The notes beneath the pieces are model-generated. The model saw nothing but the letters and a program-made list of their open reading frames with translations. It ran no database searches and had not been told where the DNA came from. DNA of 64,000 bases from Profundibacter amoris (GTDB lineage: Bacteria > Pseudomonadota > Alphaproteobacteria > Rhodobacterales > Rhodobacteraceae), in assembly GCF_003544895.1 (NCBI RefSeq), contig NZ_CP032125.1, forward strand, positions 634,001 through 698,000, written 5' to 3'. Of this stretch, positions 18,997-28,767 are shown piece after piece; the stretch's first letter is position 1; the number at the start of each line of letters is the position of its first letter. Both the position numbers and the translations under genes were made by a program.

Positions 18997-19051
18997 TGTC
19001 AGGTCCGGTTTGGTGCGCGTTCCTGATGGCTATCAAACTGAACTAAACAGT

Positions 19052-20374
19052 TCAATAAGTTTTTGCAGCTTCGGCAAAAGCGCGGGCCTGTGCGGGGGCT
19101 TCGCCCAGTTGGGTAACTGGCGTGAACAGGCTGGCGGGGATGTCGGGCCATTTGGCATGGGCCAGTTCGGGCAGGGGGATTGTGTTGGTTTTAGCCTGCT
19201 GGCACAGGGCTTTGACCTCGGTTTGGGCTTGCGGGCGGGGCATGAATTTGGCCAGCTCGAAGCTCAGGGCCTCGGCATGGATCAGGCCCAACCCGTCGTT
19301 GATATGGGCCAGCATCCGGTCGGGGTCGGGTGTGATATTGCCGGTCAGCTCACCCGCCGCCGTCAGGGCGCGGCCGGTCGCCATGGTGATTTGCCCAAGG
19401 TTCATCCATTCAACAAACCACGCCGCCCCGTCGCGTTGCTGGCGGTGGATTTGCGCACCCTGAATAGCGCTGTTTAGCGCCGTGGCCTGCCGCGCCAGCG
19501 CCACCAGTAACGAGGGCAGAACCGGATTGGATTTCTGCGGCATGGTCGAGGACGCGCCACCGCTGCCCAGCGAAACCTCGGCAATGCCGGACTGGGTCAG
19601 CAACAACAAATCCCCGCCCATCTTGCCAAGGCTGCCTGTCACCAGCGCCAGCCATCCGGCATATTCGGCGATACTGTCGCGGGTGCTGTGCCAGGCGGTA
19701 TCGGTGGCCTCCAGCCCCAGTGCCCCGGCCATTTTGCGGCGCAATACGGGGGCGTTTTCCAGTTGCGAGGCTGTGCCTGCCGCCCCAAACAGGCTGATCC
19801 GCAGCAGACGCGGGCGCAGTTCGGTCAGACGTTGCAGATGGTCAATCAGCGGCATCCCCCATGTGGTCACCGTGGCGCCGAATGTGGTGGGCGAAGCGAT
19901 TTGCCCATAGGTGCGCCCCGCCATCGGCAGATCGGCATGGGCTTGGGCCAGCGCGCCGAGGGTTTTGATGATCGCCTGCAAGCGCCCCTCGAACAGCGCC
20001 AGAACCTGTTTCAACCGCAGCACCAAAGCGGTGTCCATGATGTCTTGCGAGGTCGCGCCCCAGTGGAAATACTGCGCGTGTTCCGGTGCGTCCGTGGCGG
20101 CGTGAAAGGCCTTGACCAGTGCCGGAACCACCACCGCATTCACGCCCGTTTCGGCGGATAATCCGGCGGGGTCGATCTGCACTTCCATTACCGCGCGTTT
20201 GATAAATGCGGCGGATTCCGCAGGGATTACCCCCAGTTCCCCCTGTGCTTGTGCCAATGCCCCTTCGACCAGCAGCATCGCCCGCACCTCGGCGCTGTCG
20301 GAAAACAGGCGGGCGATGTCATCATCGCCAAACAACCCGCGCATCATGGCGCTGTCAAAGGGGGTAACAGCCAT
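19052..20374 (-). CDS. pcaB: 3-carboxy-cis,cis-muconate cycloisomerase
   Basis: A 440-residue enzyme of the fumarase/aspartase superfamily. It turns beta-carboxy-cis,cis-muconate into gamma-carboxymuconolactone in the protocatechuate branch of the beta-ketoadipate pathway. The superfamily signature is GSGGASSTMPQKSNPVLP near residue 265, with ATSQDIMDT and AGRTYGQIA as further active-site segments. The start is directly adjacent to the preceding stop (TAG then ATG) and AGGAGGAA lies just before it, so it is the last enzyme gene of the pob/pca operon. The C-terminal extension past residue 350 (PDPDRMLAHINDGLGLIHAE) is as in other PcaB proteins. Confidence 0.94.
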   Translation of the reverse strand: MAVTPFDSAMMRGLFGDDDIARLFSDSAEVRAMLLVEGALAQAQGELGVIPAESAAFIKRAVMEVQIDPAGLSAETGVNAVVVPALVKAFHAATDAPEHAQYFHWGATSQDIMDTALVLRLKQVLALFEGRLQAIIKTLGALAQAHADLPMAGRTYGQIASPTTFGATVTTWGMPLIDHLQRLTELRPRLLRISLFGAAGTASQLENAPVLRRKMAGALGLEATDTAWHSTRDSIAEYAGWLALVTGSLGKMGGDLLLLTQSGIAEVSLGSGGASSTMPQKSNPVLPSLLVALARQATALNSAIQGAQIHRQQRDGAAWFVEWMNLGQITMATGRALTAAGELTGNITPDPDRMLAHINDGLGLIHAEALSFELAKFMPRPQAQTEVKALCQQAKTNTIPLPELAHAKWPDIPASLFTPVTQLGEAPAQARAFAEAAKTY

Positions 20375-21202
20375 CTATTCCTCCAGACCAAGAATGGTGC
20401 GCGCCTGTTTTGGCGTGGCGACGGGGCGGTCATATTTGGCGCAAAGATCAGCAGCGCGGGCGACCAATGCGGCGTTTGAGGAGGCCAATGTGTAGCGGTC
20501 CAGCCGGATGTTGTCCTCAAGCCCCGTGCGGGTGTGACCACCGGCGGCGATGGACCATTCGTTGATCCTGATCTGTCCCGCGCCCACACCGGCGCCACAC
20601 CACTGCGCGTCCGGGGCAAGGCGTTTTAGCGTTTGGATGTAGAAATCGAACACATCCTTGTCCACCGGCATGGCGTTTTTCACCCCCATTACGAATTGCA
20701 CATAGAGCGGCTGTTTCAACCGCCCGTCCTGCGCCATCGCCGCGGCCTGAAAGATGTGGCTCAGATCGAAAGCCTCGATCTCGGGTTTGATACCGTATTC
20801 CAGCATCCTGCCCGCCAGCCAATCGACCAGATCAGGCGGGTTTTCGTAAACGCGGGTGGGGAAGTTGTTGGAGCCGACCGTGAGCGAGGCCATATCGGGG
20901 CGCAGAGGCAGCATGCCGCCGCGCTCCTGCCCCGCACCCGAACGGCCACCGGTGGAAAATTGCACGATCATATCGGGGCAATGTTTGCGGATGCCCTCCA
21001 TCAGCAGGGCGAAACGCACGGGGTCCGAGCTGGGCGAGCCGTCGTCATTGCGCACATGGCAATGAGCGATGGAGGCACCGGCCTGATAAGCTGCATGCGT
21101 GCTTTCGACCTGTTCGGTAACGGTCACGGGCACCGCCGGATTGTCGGATTTCTGCGCCACCGATCCGGTGATCGCCACGCAAATGATGCAGGGGTTCGTC
21201 AT
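20375..21202 (-). CDS. BKACE-family beta-keto acid cleavage enzyme (DUF849)
   Basis: A 275-residue zinc-dependent TIM-barrel enzyme of the BKACE family. These enzymes react a beta-keto acid with acetyl-CoA to give acetoacetate and a CoA ester. The HCHVRNDDG motif near residue 47 supplies two zinc-binding histidines, VQFSTGGRSGAGQ lies in the active-site barrel, and GGHTRTGLEDNIRL near the C-terminus is another signature. It sits inside the pca operon, 3 nt after pcaG and abutting pcaB. Its likely substrate here is beta-ketoadipate, giving succinyl-CoA and acetoacetate; no pcaI, pcaJ or pcaF gene is in the window. The family is clear; the substrate is inferred from context. Confidence 0.9.
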   Translation of the reverse strand: MTNPCIICVAITGSVAQKSDNPAVPVTVTEQVESTHAAYQAGASIAHCHVRNDDGSPSSDPVRFALLMEGIRKHCPDMIVQFSTGGRSGAGQERGGMLPLRPDMASLTVGSNNFPTRVYENPPDLVDWLAGRMLEYGIKPEIEAFDLSHIFQAAAMAQDGRLKQPLYVQFVMGVKNAMPVDKDVFDFYIQTLKRLAPDAQWCGAGVGAGQIRINEWSIAAGGHTRTGLEDNIRLDRYTLASSNAALVARAADLCAKYDRPVATPKQARTILGLEE

Positions 21203-21205
21203 CGC

Positions 21206-21808
21206 TTAAATATCCAGAAACACTGTTTCATCCGGCCCCTGTATGCGGATATCGAAACGGTATGTCACGCCTTTGTCGCCTTCACTGCGGGTGGCAATTA
21301 GGGTCTGGCGGCGGTGGGTCTGTTCAATCAGGTTCAGCACGGGGTCGGTGCTGTTATCGCAATCGTCAAAATACATCCGCGTATTCAGGCCCAGATTGAT
21401 GCCGCGTGCGACGATCCACAGGTTGATATGCGGGGCTTGTGTGGTGCCGTTTCGCCCCGGTGTGGCGCCGGGTTTGATGGTGTCAAAGCCCCAGAAACCG
21501 GTGTCGAAATCGGTGATCACCCGCCCCCAGCCGCGAAAGCCCGCTTCAACACCGCGCCCGTCCTCGGGGTGGGCGTAATGGCCATCCGCGTTGGCCTGCC
21601 ATGCCTCGATCAGCACATCCTTTATGGGCGCGCCGGTGCCGTCATAAACGCAGCCCTCGACGCGGATGCGTTCGCCTTTGGCGTTGGGTCCGGCGATGTC
21701 CCAGCCCAATTCCTGTTTGAATATGTCAAAACCGGCAGCACGCGGGGCAAGGCCGATGTGGACATAGGGGCCGGCAGTTTGTGACGGGGTCTCTTTCAAA
21801 TAGTCCAT
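21206..21808 (-). CDS. pcaG: Protocatechuate 3,4-dioxygenase alpha subunit
   Basis: A 200-residue subunit of the intradiol ring-cleavage dioxygenase that opens protocatechuate to beta-carboxy-cis,cis-muconate. Typical alpha-subunit segments are TPSQTAGPYVHIGLAP, DVLIEAWQANADGHY, FRGWGRVITDFDTGFW and PHINLWIVARGINLGL. The non-haem iron ligands are in the beta subunit, as expected. Its start overlaps the pcaH stop by one base, so translation is coupled and stoichiometry is kept. Confidence 0.96.
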   Translation of the reverse strand: MDYLKETPSQTAGPYVHIGLAPRAAGFDIFKQELGWDIAGPNAKGERIRVEGCVYDGTGAPIKDVLIEAWQANADGHYAHPEDGRGVEAGFRGWGRVITDFDTGFWGFDTIKPGATPGRNGTTQAPHINLWIVARGINLGLNTRMYFDDCDNSTDPVLNLIEQTHRRQTLIATRSEGDKGVTYRFDIRIQGPDETVFLDI

Positions 21809-22530
21809 CAGTTGCCCTCCAGCCGGTTTTCAAACAATGTCGAGCGCCGCCCGCGCAGCACGATGTCGAAGCGATAGGCGATGCTGTCCAGCGGTACGCT
21901 GGCGTTCATGTCGAGTTTGGCGACCAGTTGCTCAATCGCCTCGGCATCCGGTACGGTCTGCATGATCGGGCATTCGGCGATTAGCGGATCGCCCTCGAAA
22001 TATAGCTGGGTGATCAGCCGTTGGGCAAAACCCGCGCCGAAGATCGAGAAATGGATATGCGCGGGCCGCCAGTTGTTGACCCAGTTGCGCCACGGATAGG
22101 CGCCCGGTTTCACGGTGCGGAAATAGTAGTAGCCGTCGGCATCTGTCATGGTACGCCCGCAGCCGCCGAAATTGGGGTCGATCGGGGCAAGGTAGGTGTC
22201 CTTTTTGTGCCGGTACCGCCCACCGGCATTGGCCTGCCAGATTTCCACCAAGGTATTGGGCACAGGGCGGTCGTTTTCATCCAGCACACGGCCATGCACG
22301 ATGATGCGTTCGCCAACCGGATCGCCGCCGTGGCCATAATTTTTCAGCAGGTCGTTATCCAACGGGTCAATGTCATTGTGGCTGAACACGGGGCCGGTGA
22401 TTTCCGACAGGGATTGTTCCAGTGACAACAGCGCGTATTGCGGCGAGCGGGTGATGGATGTCTTGTAATTTTCCGATTTCGCAGGCGGGTGGTGCAGGCG
22501 GTCGCGCATGTAGTATTCGGCGGGTTTCAT
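21808..22530 (-). CDS. pcaH: Protocatechuate 3,4-dioxygenase beta subunit
   Basis: A 240-residue iron-binding subunit of protocatechuate 3,4-dioxygenase. The intradiol signature is [18 protein letters not shown]; iron-ligand regions are GGRYRH, the [14 protein letters not shown] segment and [11 protein letters not shown], which together provide two Tyr and two His. The N-terminal half ([20 protein letters not shown]) is the usual beta-subunit extension. The start overlaps the pcaC stop by 4 nt (ATGA type). Confidence 0.97.
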   Translation of the reverse strand: MKPAEYYMRDRLHHPPAKSENYKTSITRSPQYALLSLEQSLSEITGPVFSHNDIDPLDNDLLKNYGHGGDPVGERIIVHGRVLDENDRPVPNTLVEIWQANAGGRYRHKKDTYLAPIDPNFGGCGRTMTDADGYYYFRTVKPGAYPWRNWVNNWRPAHIHFSIFGAGFAQRLITQLYFEGDPLIAECPIMQTVPDAEAIEQLVAKLDMNASVPLDSIAYRFDIVLRGRRSTLFENRLEGN

Positions 22531-22907
22531 ATCTCGACTCCCATTTCGGCATAGGTGGCCTTGGCGATTTTCAGGGCGTGGTTGGCGGCGGGCACTCCGG
22601 CGTAGATGGCGACGTGCATGAAGGCTTCACGCACTTCCGCAGGCGTGGCGCCCGTATTGGCGGTGGCGCGGATGTGCATGGCGACTTCGTCCCAGTGGCC
22701 ACCGGCGGCCAGAAGTGCGAGCGTGATCAGGGATCGGTCGCGTTTGCTGATGGTGTCAGAGGCCCAAAGGGTGCCCCATGCGGTTTCGGTGATCATTTCC
22801 TGAAAAGGCGCATCAAAGGGTGTTTTGGCCAGTTCGGCGCGGTCCACATGGTCATTGCCCAGCACAGCGCGGCGCACTTCCATGCCTTTGTCATAGCGTT
22901 CAGACAT
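22527..22907 (-). CDS. pcaC: 4-carboxymuconolactone decarboxylase
   Basis: A 126-residue AhpD-like helical protein that decarboxylates gamma-carboxymuconolactone to beta-ketoadipate enol-lactone. Family segments are [33 protein letters not shown] and [22 protein letters not shown]. The start at 22907 follows GAGGAG; a TTG five codons upstream overlaps the pcaD end and is less likely. It overlaps pcaD by 8 nt. It is a stand-alone enzyme, not the PcaL fusion with PcaD. Confidence 0.96.
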   Translation of the reverse strand: MSERYDKGMEVRRAVLGNDHVDRAELAKTPFDAPFQEMITETAWGTLWASDTISKRDRSLITLALLAAGGHWDEVAMHIRATANTGATPAEVREAFMHVAIYAGVPAANHALKIAKATYAEMGVEI

Positions 22908-23693
22908 GGCCTTGCTCCTCAAGAAAAGTGGTCAGGACGGCGGCGTATTCTTCGGGTTGTTCGACACAGGGCAAATGGCCGGCACCACGGATCAGATGAA
23001 ACTTTGACCCTTTCACCAGATCGGCGGTTTCGCGCACCAGATCGGGCGGGGTCGAGCCATCTTCGGACCCCGCAATCGCCAGTGTCGGCAGGGTCAGCCG
23101 TGCGGTGCTGTCGAACAGATCGGTTTGTGCAATCGCGGCGGAACAGCCCAGATAGCCGGCCACCGGCGTGCGGCACAGCATATGCCGCCAGCCCGCCAGT
23201 TCCACCGGGTTTTCCTGCCGCCAGCGCGGCGACAGCCAGCGTTCCAGAATGGCGGCTTCCAGTGCTGCAATCCCGCCCTTGCGCACGGCCTCGATCCGGT
23301 CCTGCCACATGGCGGGGGTGCCGATTTTGGCGGCTGTGTTGGACAGCACCAGACCGCGCACCAGATCCAGCCGTTCCGCCGCCAGCCCCTGCGCGATCAT
23401 GCCGCCGATCGACAGGCCGACAAAGATGCAGTTTTTCACCCCCAAATGGTCCAGCAGCGCCGCCGCGTCCGTCACCAGATCCCCCATGAAGTAATCCCCG
23501 TCGGGTGCGCCGGTCAGCCCGTGGCCGCGCGTATCATAGCGGATCAGGCGCAAGCCCTTGGGCAGATGCGGCAACAACCGGTCCCATAGCCGGAAATCCG
23601 TGCCCAGAGAATTGGAAAACACCACAGGTGCGCCGTTCGGGTCGCCCTGATCGGCGTAATGCACTGTTATTCCGTTCAATTCCACCATCTGCA

Positions 23694-23694
<1 letters not shown>
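22900..23694 (-). CDS. pcaD: 3-oxoadipate enol-lactonase
   Basis: A 264-residue alpha/beta hydrolase that opens beta-ketoadipate enol-lactone to beta-ketoadipate. The nucleophile elbow is VGLSIGGM (Ser near residue 95), the oxyanion region SNSLGTDFRLWD, the acid region AGSEDGSTPP and the catalytic histidine in GAGHLPCVE. The start at 23694 shares its bases with the pobA stop (TGATG), a coupled arrangement; a much longer frame reaching into pobA shows no conservation. Confidence 0.95.
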
Positions 23695-24890
<1,196 letters not shown>

Positions 24891-24929
24891 TCAGGGAAAG
24901 TAGTTTGCAATGTCAATTAAATTGATGCC

Positions 24930-25258
24930 TTACCCATCAATGGAAACCACCGCCAGCCCGACCAGAACAAAGCCGGCGCCGACGATCTGTCGCGAGGTCA
25001 GGCCCTCGCCGATACTGAAAGCATAGGTCAGAACGATCAGCGTTTCGACCGCGATAATGACCAAATATAACACGCCAAGGTTGATCTCCCGCATAAGGAT
25101 GATTTCGGCAAAGTTGCAGCAAGAAAACCAGAGAGAAGGAATAGAACCGCATTCCCACTCCAAGTGCTGGAGGCCATTTTCATACCGATGGTTGCGCCAG
25201 AATATCCCAACAAGGCGACCAAAATCAAAACACCGGTCTTCAGGTATACGCTGTCCAT
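24930..25258 (-). pseudogene. Frameshifted small membrane transporter (SMR/EamA-like)
   Basis: Two reading frames on the same strand together encode one small four-helix membrane protein of about 110 residues. The N-terminal half (MDSVYLKTGVLILVALLGYS, then GMKMASSTWSG) runs from 25258; the C-terminal half (AEIILMREINLGVLYLVIIA, then GEGLTSRQIVGAGFVLVG) continues in another frame to the stop at 24930. The break is at the short T-run in GCAACTTTGCC near 25110; one additional T would restore GFLAAT-FAEI. The folded product would resemble small multidrug resistance or EamA-half transporters. Either the gene is dead or a base was miscalled. A weak GGGAAA precedes the start. Confidence 0.75.
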
Positions 25259-25533
25259 ATCAATAGATTTCCCTAGCAATAGTTTGCAGATGATAGGCTA
25301 TTGTGGAGTTGGTAGAGTATTATGGATTGTTGATAATTGGTGTATTTTGCCAGAACGGACCTTCGGTGCCAAGGCAGGAGGCGAGAATACACCAACACAG
25401 GCAAAGAACAGCCCAAAGGCAGAACAAGAAAAAGCCCCGGAAGCGTGTTGGGAGGAGACACACAACCGAGGCTAGATAACCAAGCTATGGATAAACTAGC
25501 ATTTTTCGAACTGCGATCCTAGTCAGGTATACC
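25259..25533. other. Intergenic stretch without visible genes
   Basis: This stretch separates the frameshifted transporter from the EEP-family gene. It is AT-rich near 25270-25340 and holds no open frame with family resemblance. It may contain the transporter's promoter; no terminator-like hairpin was found. Confidence 0.4.
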
Positions 25534-26730
25534 TTACCCCACGTCAAACAGTTGCATATGTGCCATGATCTGCCCGTGGTCCGAGGCCAGTTTGTTATAC
25601 GGGGCCTCGTCGTGTGAGCCGTCAGTGATGTGGTCATTGTAGACGCTGAAATACTCCATTTCGCCCATACGGTTGTTGTTGTCCGGATGGAAATGGCGGC
25701 TCATCAATATCTGGTCGATGCTTTCGTAAACGCCGCCAAAGGCCGAGGTGTAAACCACATCCCGCATGGATTTTCGCACGAACAGCTTTTCGGCGGAATG
25801 CAGGCGGACGCGCTCGATTTCGCCGCGAATTTGTTTGTCTTCCTCTTCGGTATAACGGTCATTGGGGGATTTCGCGTCATGGCGCAGCATCCAGGTGTAG
25901 TTCTTGAATGGTATCTCGCCGGAAATAATTTCACTGCTGACCGCATTTTCGTTGTCGTTTAAATCACCCAGCACCATCACCGGATGGCCATCCTCCAATT
26001 CATCAATAATCAGGCGGCGCAGCACCCAGGCCTCGGCCATGCGGCGCAGACCGGCCCGCAATGATCCCAGTGCCCGACCGGCGGCGTCATAACGGGTCAG
26101 GTCGGCTTCGGGCGCAAATTCGGCGCCTTTCGGGGTAACGAACTCTCCCAGTTTGGATTTCAAGTGGCAGTTGAAAACCGTGATCACACGGTTGCCAATC
26201 GGTATGCGCACCTTCTGGATCGGGCGGGACAGGCGGGAAACGGTGTAATAGCCGCCATCCCCGCCACCAAGATCCTGCATCGGGATTTTCATAGCCGGTT
26301 TCAGTTGTTGAATGACCACAGGTTTGCCGCGAAACCCGAACCGCGACAGGATCGCAAGGCCGGGGCGGCGCTGGCCGGGTTCGCCATCATTCACGTTCGG
26401 GGCAAAGGCGATAGCGGCATCCGTATAGGGGCTATAGGCCAGTTTGCGGAAAATCGCCTTTTTGGCATAGCGCTTGTTGCGGTCGGGGATCGTCACCTCG
26501 TTTGTGGCAATGCCGCGCCGGTCGGCCTCGGCGATCACGGCCTTCAGGGCGTCCTCTTCAAAGATTTCCTGAAAACCAACGATATCGGCGTTCAGTTTTA
26601 CCACCTGATCGGCCATCCAGTCTTCTTTCCATGCGTATTCCTCGGGGGTGTAGTGCATGAACCTATAGTATTCCTGATCTGCCCCGATCAGGTTTTTGAC
26701 GTTGAAACTGGCAATGGTGAAACGGGTCAT
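25534..26730 (-). CDS. Endonuclease/exonuclease/phosphatase family protein
   Basis: A 398-residue protein of the EEP superfamily (DNase I, exonuclease III, inositol phosphatase fold). The N-terminal strand TIASFNVKNL, the metal-binding glutamate in VGFQEIFEED, the catalytic VMVLGDLNDNENA and the C-terminal LASDHGQIMA form the usual EEP set. There is no signal peptide. It is longer than typical AP endonucleases, with an insert around residues 150-190 (GGGDGGYYTVSRLSRP), so DNA repair cannot be assumed; substrate unknown. It starts 5 nt after the dehydratase stop and is probably translated from the same message. Confidence 0.85.
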   Translation of the reverse strand: MTRFTIASFNVKNLIGADQEYYRFMHYTPEEYAWKEDWMADQVVKLNADIVGFQEIFEEDALKAVIAEADRRGIATNEVTIPDRNKRYAKKAIFRKLAYSPYTDAAIAFAPNVNDGEPGQRRPGLAILSRFGFRGKPVVIQQLKPAMKIPMQDLGGGDGGYYTVSRLSRPIQKVRIPIGNRVITVFNCHLKSKLGEFVTPKGAEFAPEADLTRYDAAGRALGSLRAGLRRMAEAWVLRRLIIDELEDGHPVMVLGDLNDNENAVSSEIISGEIPFKNYTWMLRHDAKSPNDRYTEEEDKQIRGEIERVRLHSAEKLFVRKSMRDVVYTSAFGGVYESIDQILMSRHFHPDNNNRMGEMEYFSVYNDHITDGSHDEAPYNKLASDHGQIMAHMQLFDVG

Positions 26731-26735
26731 TTTCG

Positions 26736-27710
26736 CTACTTTCCGTATTTTGCAAGAGCCTGCGAGAATAGCGCGGCATCGACATTTCCGCCAGAGGCAA
26801 CAACGATCACCGTGTCACTTTGCAGCGTTTCGCCGTGGAACAGGGCGGCAGCCAGTGCCGATGCCCCGCCCGGCTCGGTCACGATTTTCAATCGGGTAAA
26901 AGCCTCGGCCATTGCGCGCAGGCAATCATCGTCAGGCACCACCAACCCCGCCCCGCACAGGCGTTGCAGGATGGGGAAAGGGACAACGCCGGGGGACGGG
27001 GTGATGATAGCGTCGCAGATGGATCCGGTGGTCGCGGGGTTCTGTTCGATCTTGCCGGATTTCAGCGAACGGGCCACATCGTCAAAGCCTTCCGGCTCGA
27101 CCGGATGCACCTTCATCCCGGGTGCTTTGGCCTCGAGCGCCAGCGCGATGCCCGAGGTCAGGCCGCCCCCGCCGCAAGGCACCAGAACCTCGGCCTGTGT
27201 CACGCCCAGTTCAGCGGCCTGTTGCGCGATTTCAAGGCCGGTTGTGCCCTGACCAGCCACCACCAAGGGTTCGTCAAATGGTTTGATCAATGTTAATCCC
27301 CGTTCCCCTGCAAGACGCGCGCCGATCTCGTCGCGGTCCTCGGTGGCGCGGTCATACAGGATGACTTCGGCACCCAATGCTTTGGTGTTATTTATCTTCA
27401 ATTCGGGCGCGTCCGAGGGCATGACGATCACCGCCGTGGTGCCGTGTTCGCGTGCGGCCAACGCGACGCCTTGGGCGTGGTTGCCGGAGGAAAAGGCGAT
27501 CACGCCTTTGGCGCGGATGTCGGGGTCAAGCGCGGACAGGGCCGACCATGCGCCGCGGAATTTGAAGCTTCCGGTGTGTTGCAGGCATTCCGGTTTCACC
27601 AGCACGCGGCGCCCCGCGATTTCGTCCAGAAAGGGCGAGGACAGCAGCGGCGTGCGGCGGGCTTTGCCGTCAATCCGTTTTGCGGCGGCTTCGATCATGT
27701 CGATGTTCAT
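26736..27710 (-). CDS. Threonine/serine dehydratase (PLP fold type II)
   Basis: A 324-residue pyridoxal-phosphate enzyme of the serine/threonine dehydratase family. The PLP lysine is in GSFKFRGAWSAL (near residue 50), the substrate loop is FSSGNHAQGVA, and the phosphate-binding glycine loop is VPCGGGGLTSG. It lacks the C-terminal ACT regulatory domain of biosynthetic IlvA, so it is a catabolic threonine or serine deaminase, or a serine racemase-like enzyme. The start at 27710 overlaps a second ATG four codons on. It precedes the EEP gene by 5 nt. A 215-nt divergent spacer separates it from the AcfC-like gene. Confidence 0.88.
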   Translation of the reverse strand: MNIDMIEAAAKRIDGKARRTPLLSSPFLDEIAGRRVLVKPECLQHTGSFKFRGAWSALSALDPDIRAKGVIAFSSGNHAQGVALAAREHGTTAVIVMPSDAPELKINNTKALGAEVILYDRATEDRDEIGARLAGERGLTLIKPFDEPLVVAGQGTTGLEIAQQAAELGVTQAEVLVPCGGGGLTSGIALALEAKAPGMKVHPVEPEGFDDVARSLKSGKIEQNPATTGSICDAIITPSPGVVPFPILQRLCGAGLVVPDDDCLRAMAEAFTRLKIVTEPGGASALAAALFHGETLQSDTVIVVASGGNVDAALFSQALAKYGK

Positions 27711-27925
27711 TTCAGCGTTCCTGTTACATTTACTTGTCCGTTTCTTTGCGTAAGCATGTCATGAAGTTTCCGGAATGTAGAGGAAAACCCGCAAACCGAA
27801 CCAAAGTGAGGTGAAACACACGCGAGTGTGATTGAAGCGGAGAGATTAAAACCGCATCCGTGGGTGTGAGTATAATGGGTGCCTTGATCCGAGGACCTGC
27901 AAAACTCAATCAAACGGAGAAAACA

Positions 27926-28723
27926 ATGCGTTTTTCATTTCCTATGCTGGCTATACTGCTGACAACGTCAACCGCCGCAATGGCCCAGAGCAGTTCACTA
28001 TATGACCCAGCGATCAAGCACATGCCCAAAGACGGGGTTGTCAAACTATACGGGGCCGGTGGCCCTCATACGGCTTTTGCCAAGGTTGCGGCGGCATGGG
28101 AACAAAAAACAGGCCAGAAAGTGGAAATCATTGCCGGACCGGAAAAGAAATGGTCGCCTTTGGCTCAAGCGGATGCAGACATATTGTGGGGAACATCCGA
28201 GCAATCAATGACGGCGTTTCTGGAAACCTACAAAACATTCTCGTCGGATCAGGTTGAGCCGATCTATATCCGTCCGACAATCATTGCTGTCAAAGCGGGT
28301 AATCCCAAGAATATTTCCGGCTTTGACGATCTCTTGAAACCGGGGATGAAGATCGTCGTGACCGAAGGGGCGGGTGTTTACAACACGTCAGGAACCGGCA
28401 CATGGGAAGATGTTGCCGGACGTTTGGGACGGCTTGGTGATGTGACCGCATTTCGCAAGAACATTGCCGTTTTTGCCAAAGGGTCAGGGGCAAGTTATCG
28501 CGCGTTTAAATCAATGGATGCGGATGCCTGGATCACTTGGCCAAACTGGCCGGCATCAAAAGGCGAACTGGAGCAAGTCGATATTGCGCCAGAACGAACT
28601 GTTTGGCGGGATGTTAATGTGGCGTTGTCGCCTGATGCAGATCCGGAAGCGCAGCAATTTCTGGACTTTTTGCTGACAGAAGAGGCCCAAAAGCTGATGC
28701 TGACAGAAGGGTGGGTTCGTTAG
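27926..28723 (+). CDS. AcfC-like periplasmic solute-binding protein
   Basis: A 265-residue exported binding protein. The signal peptide is residues 1-20 (ending AMA), and the mature part resembles accessory colonization factor AcfC and sulfate/molybdate-type binding proteins: LYGAGGPHTAFAKVA, IIAGPEKKW, ADILWGTSEQSMTAF and FLDFLLTEEAQKLM. AcfC proteins are thought to bind an anion such as sulfate. No ABC permease or ATPase gene is adjacent, so it is an orphan that must share a transporter or act as a sensor input. The start at 27926 follows GGAG at 8 nt. Confidence 0.82.
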   Translation: MRFSFPMLAILLTTSTAAMAQSSSLYDPAIKHMPKDGVVKLYGAGGPHTAFAKVAAAWEQKTGQKVEIIAGPEKKWSPLAQADADILWGTSEQSMTAFLETYKTFSSDQVEPIYIRPTIIAVKAGNPKNISGFDDLLKPGMKIVVTEGAGVYNTSGTGTWEDVAGRLGRLGDVTAFRKNIAVFAKGSGASYRAFKSMDADAWITWPNWPASKGELEQVDIAPERTVWRDVNVALSPDADPEAQQFLDFLLTEEAQKLMLTEGWVR

Positions 28724-28736
28724 GATCAAAGATTGT

Positions 28737-28767
28737 GGCGGCCAGAGGTTTTCTGGCTGCCATTATT
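28737..28767. terminator. Bidirectional terminator between convergent genes
   Basis: GGCGGCCAGA (28737-28746) pairs with TCTGGCTGCC (28752-28761) with one G-T and a 5-nt loop, followed by ATTATTTC. It sits between the AcfC-like and HAD genes and touches the HAD stop. Confidence 0.7.
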
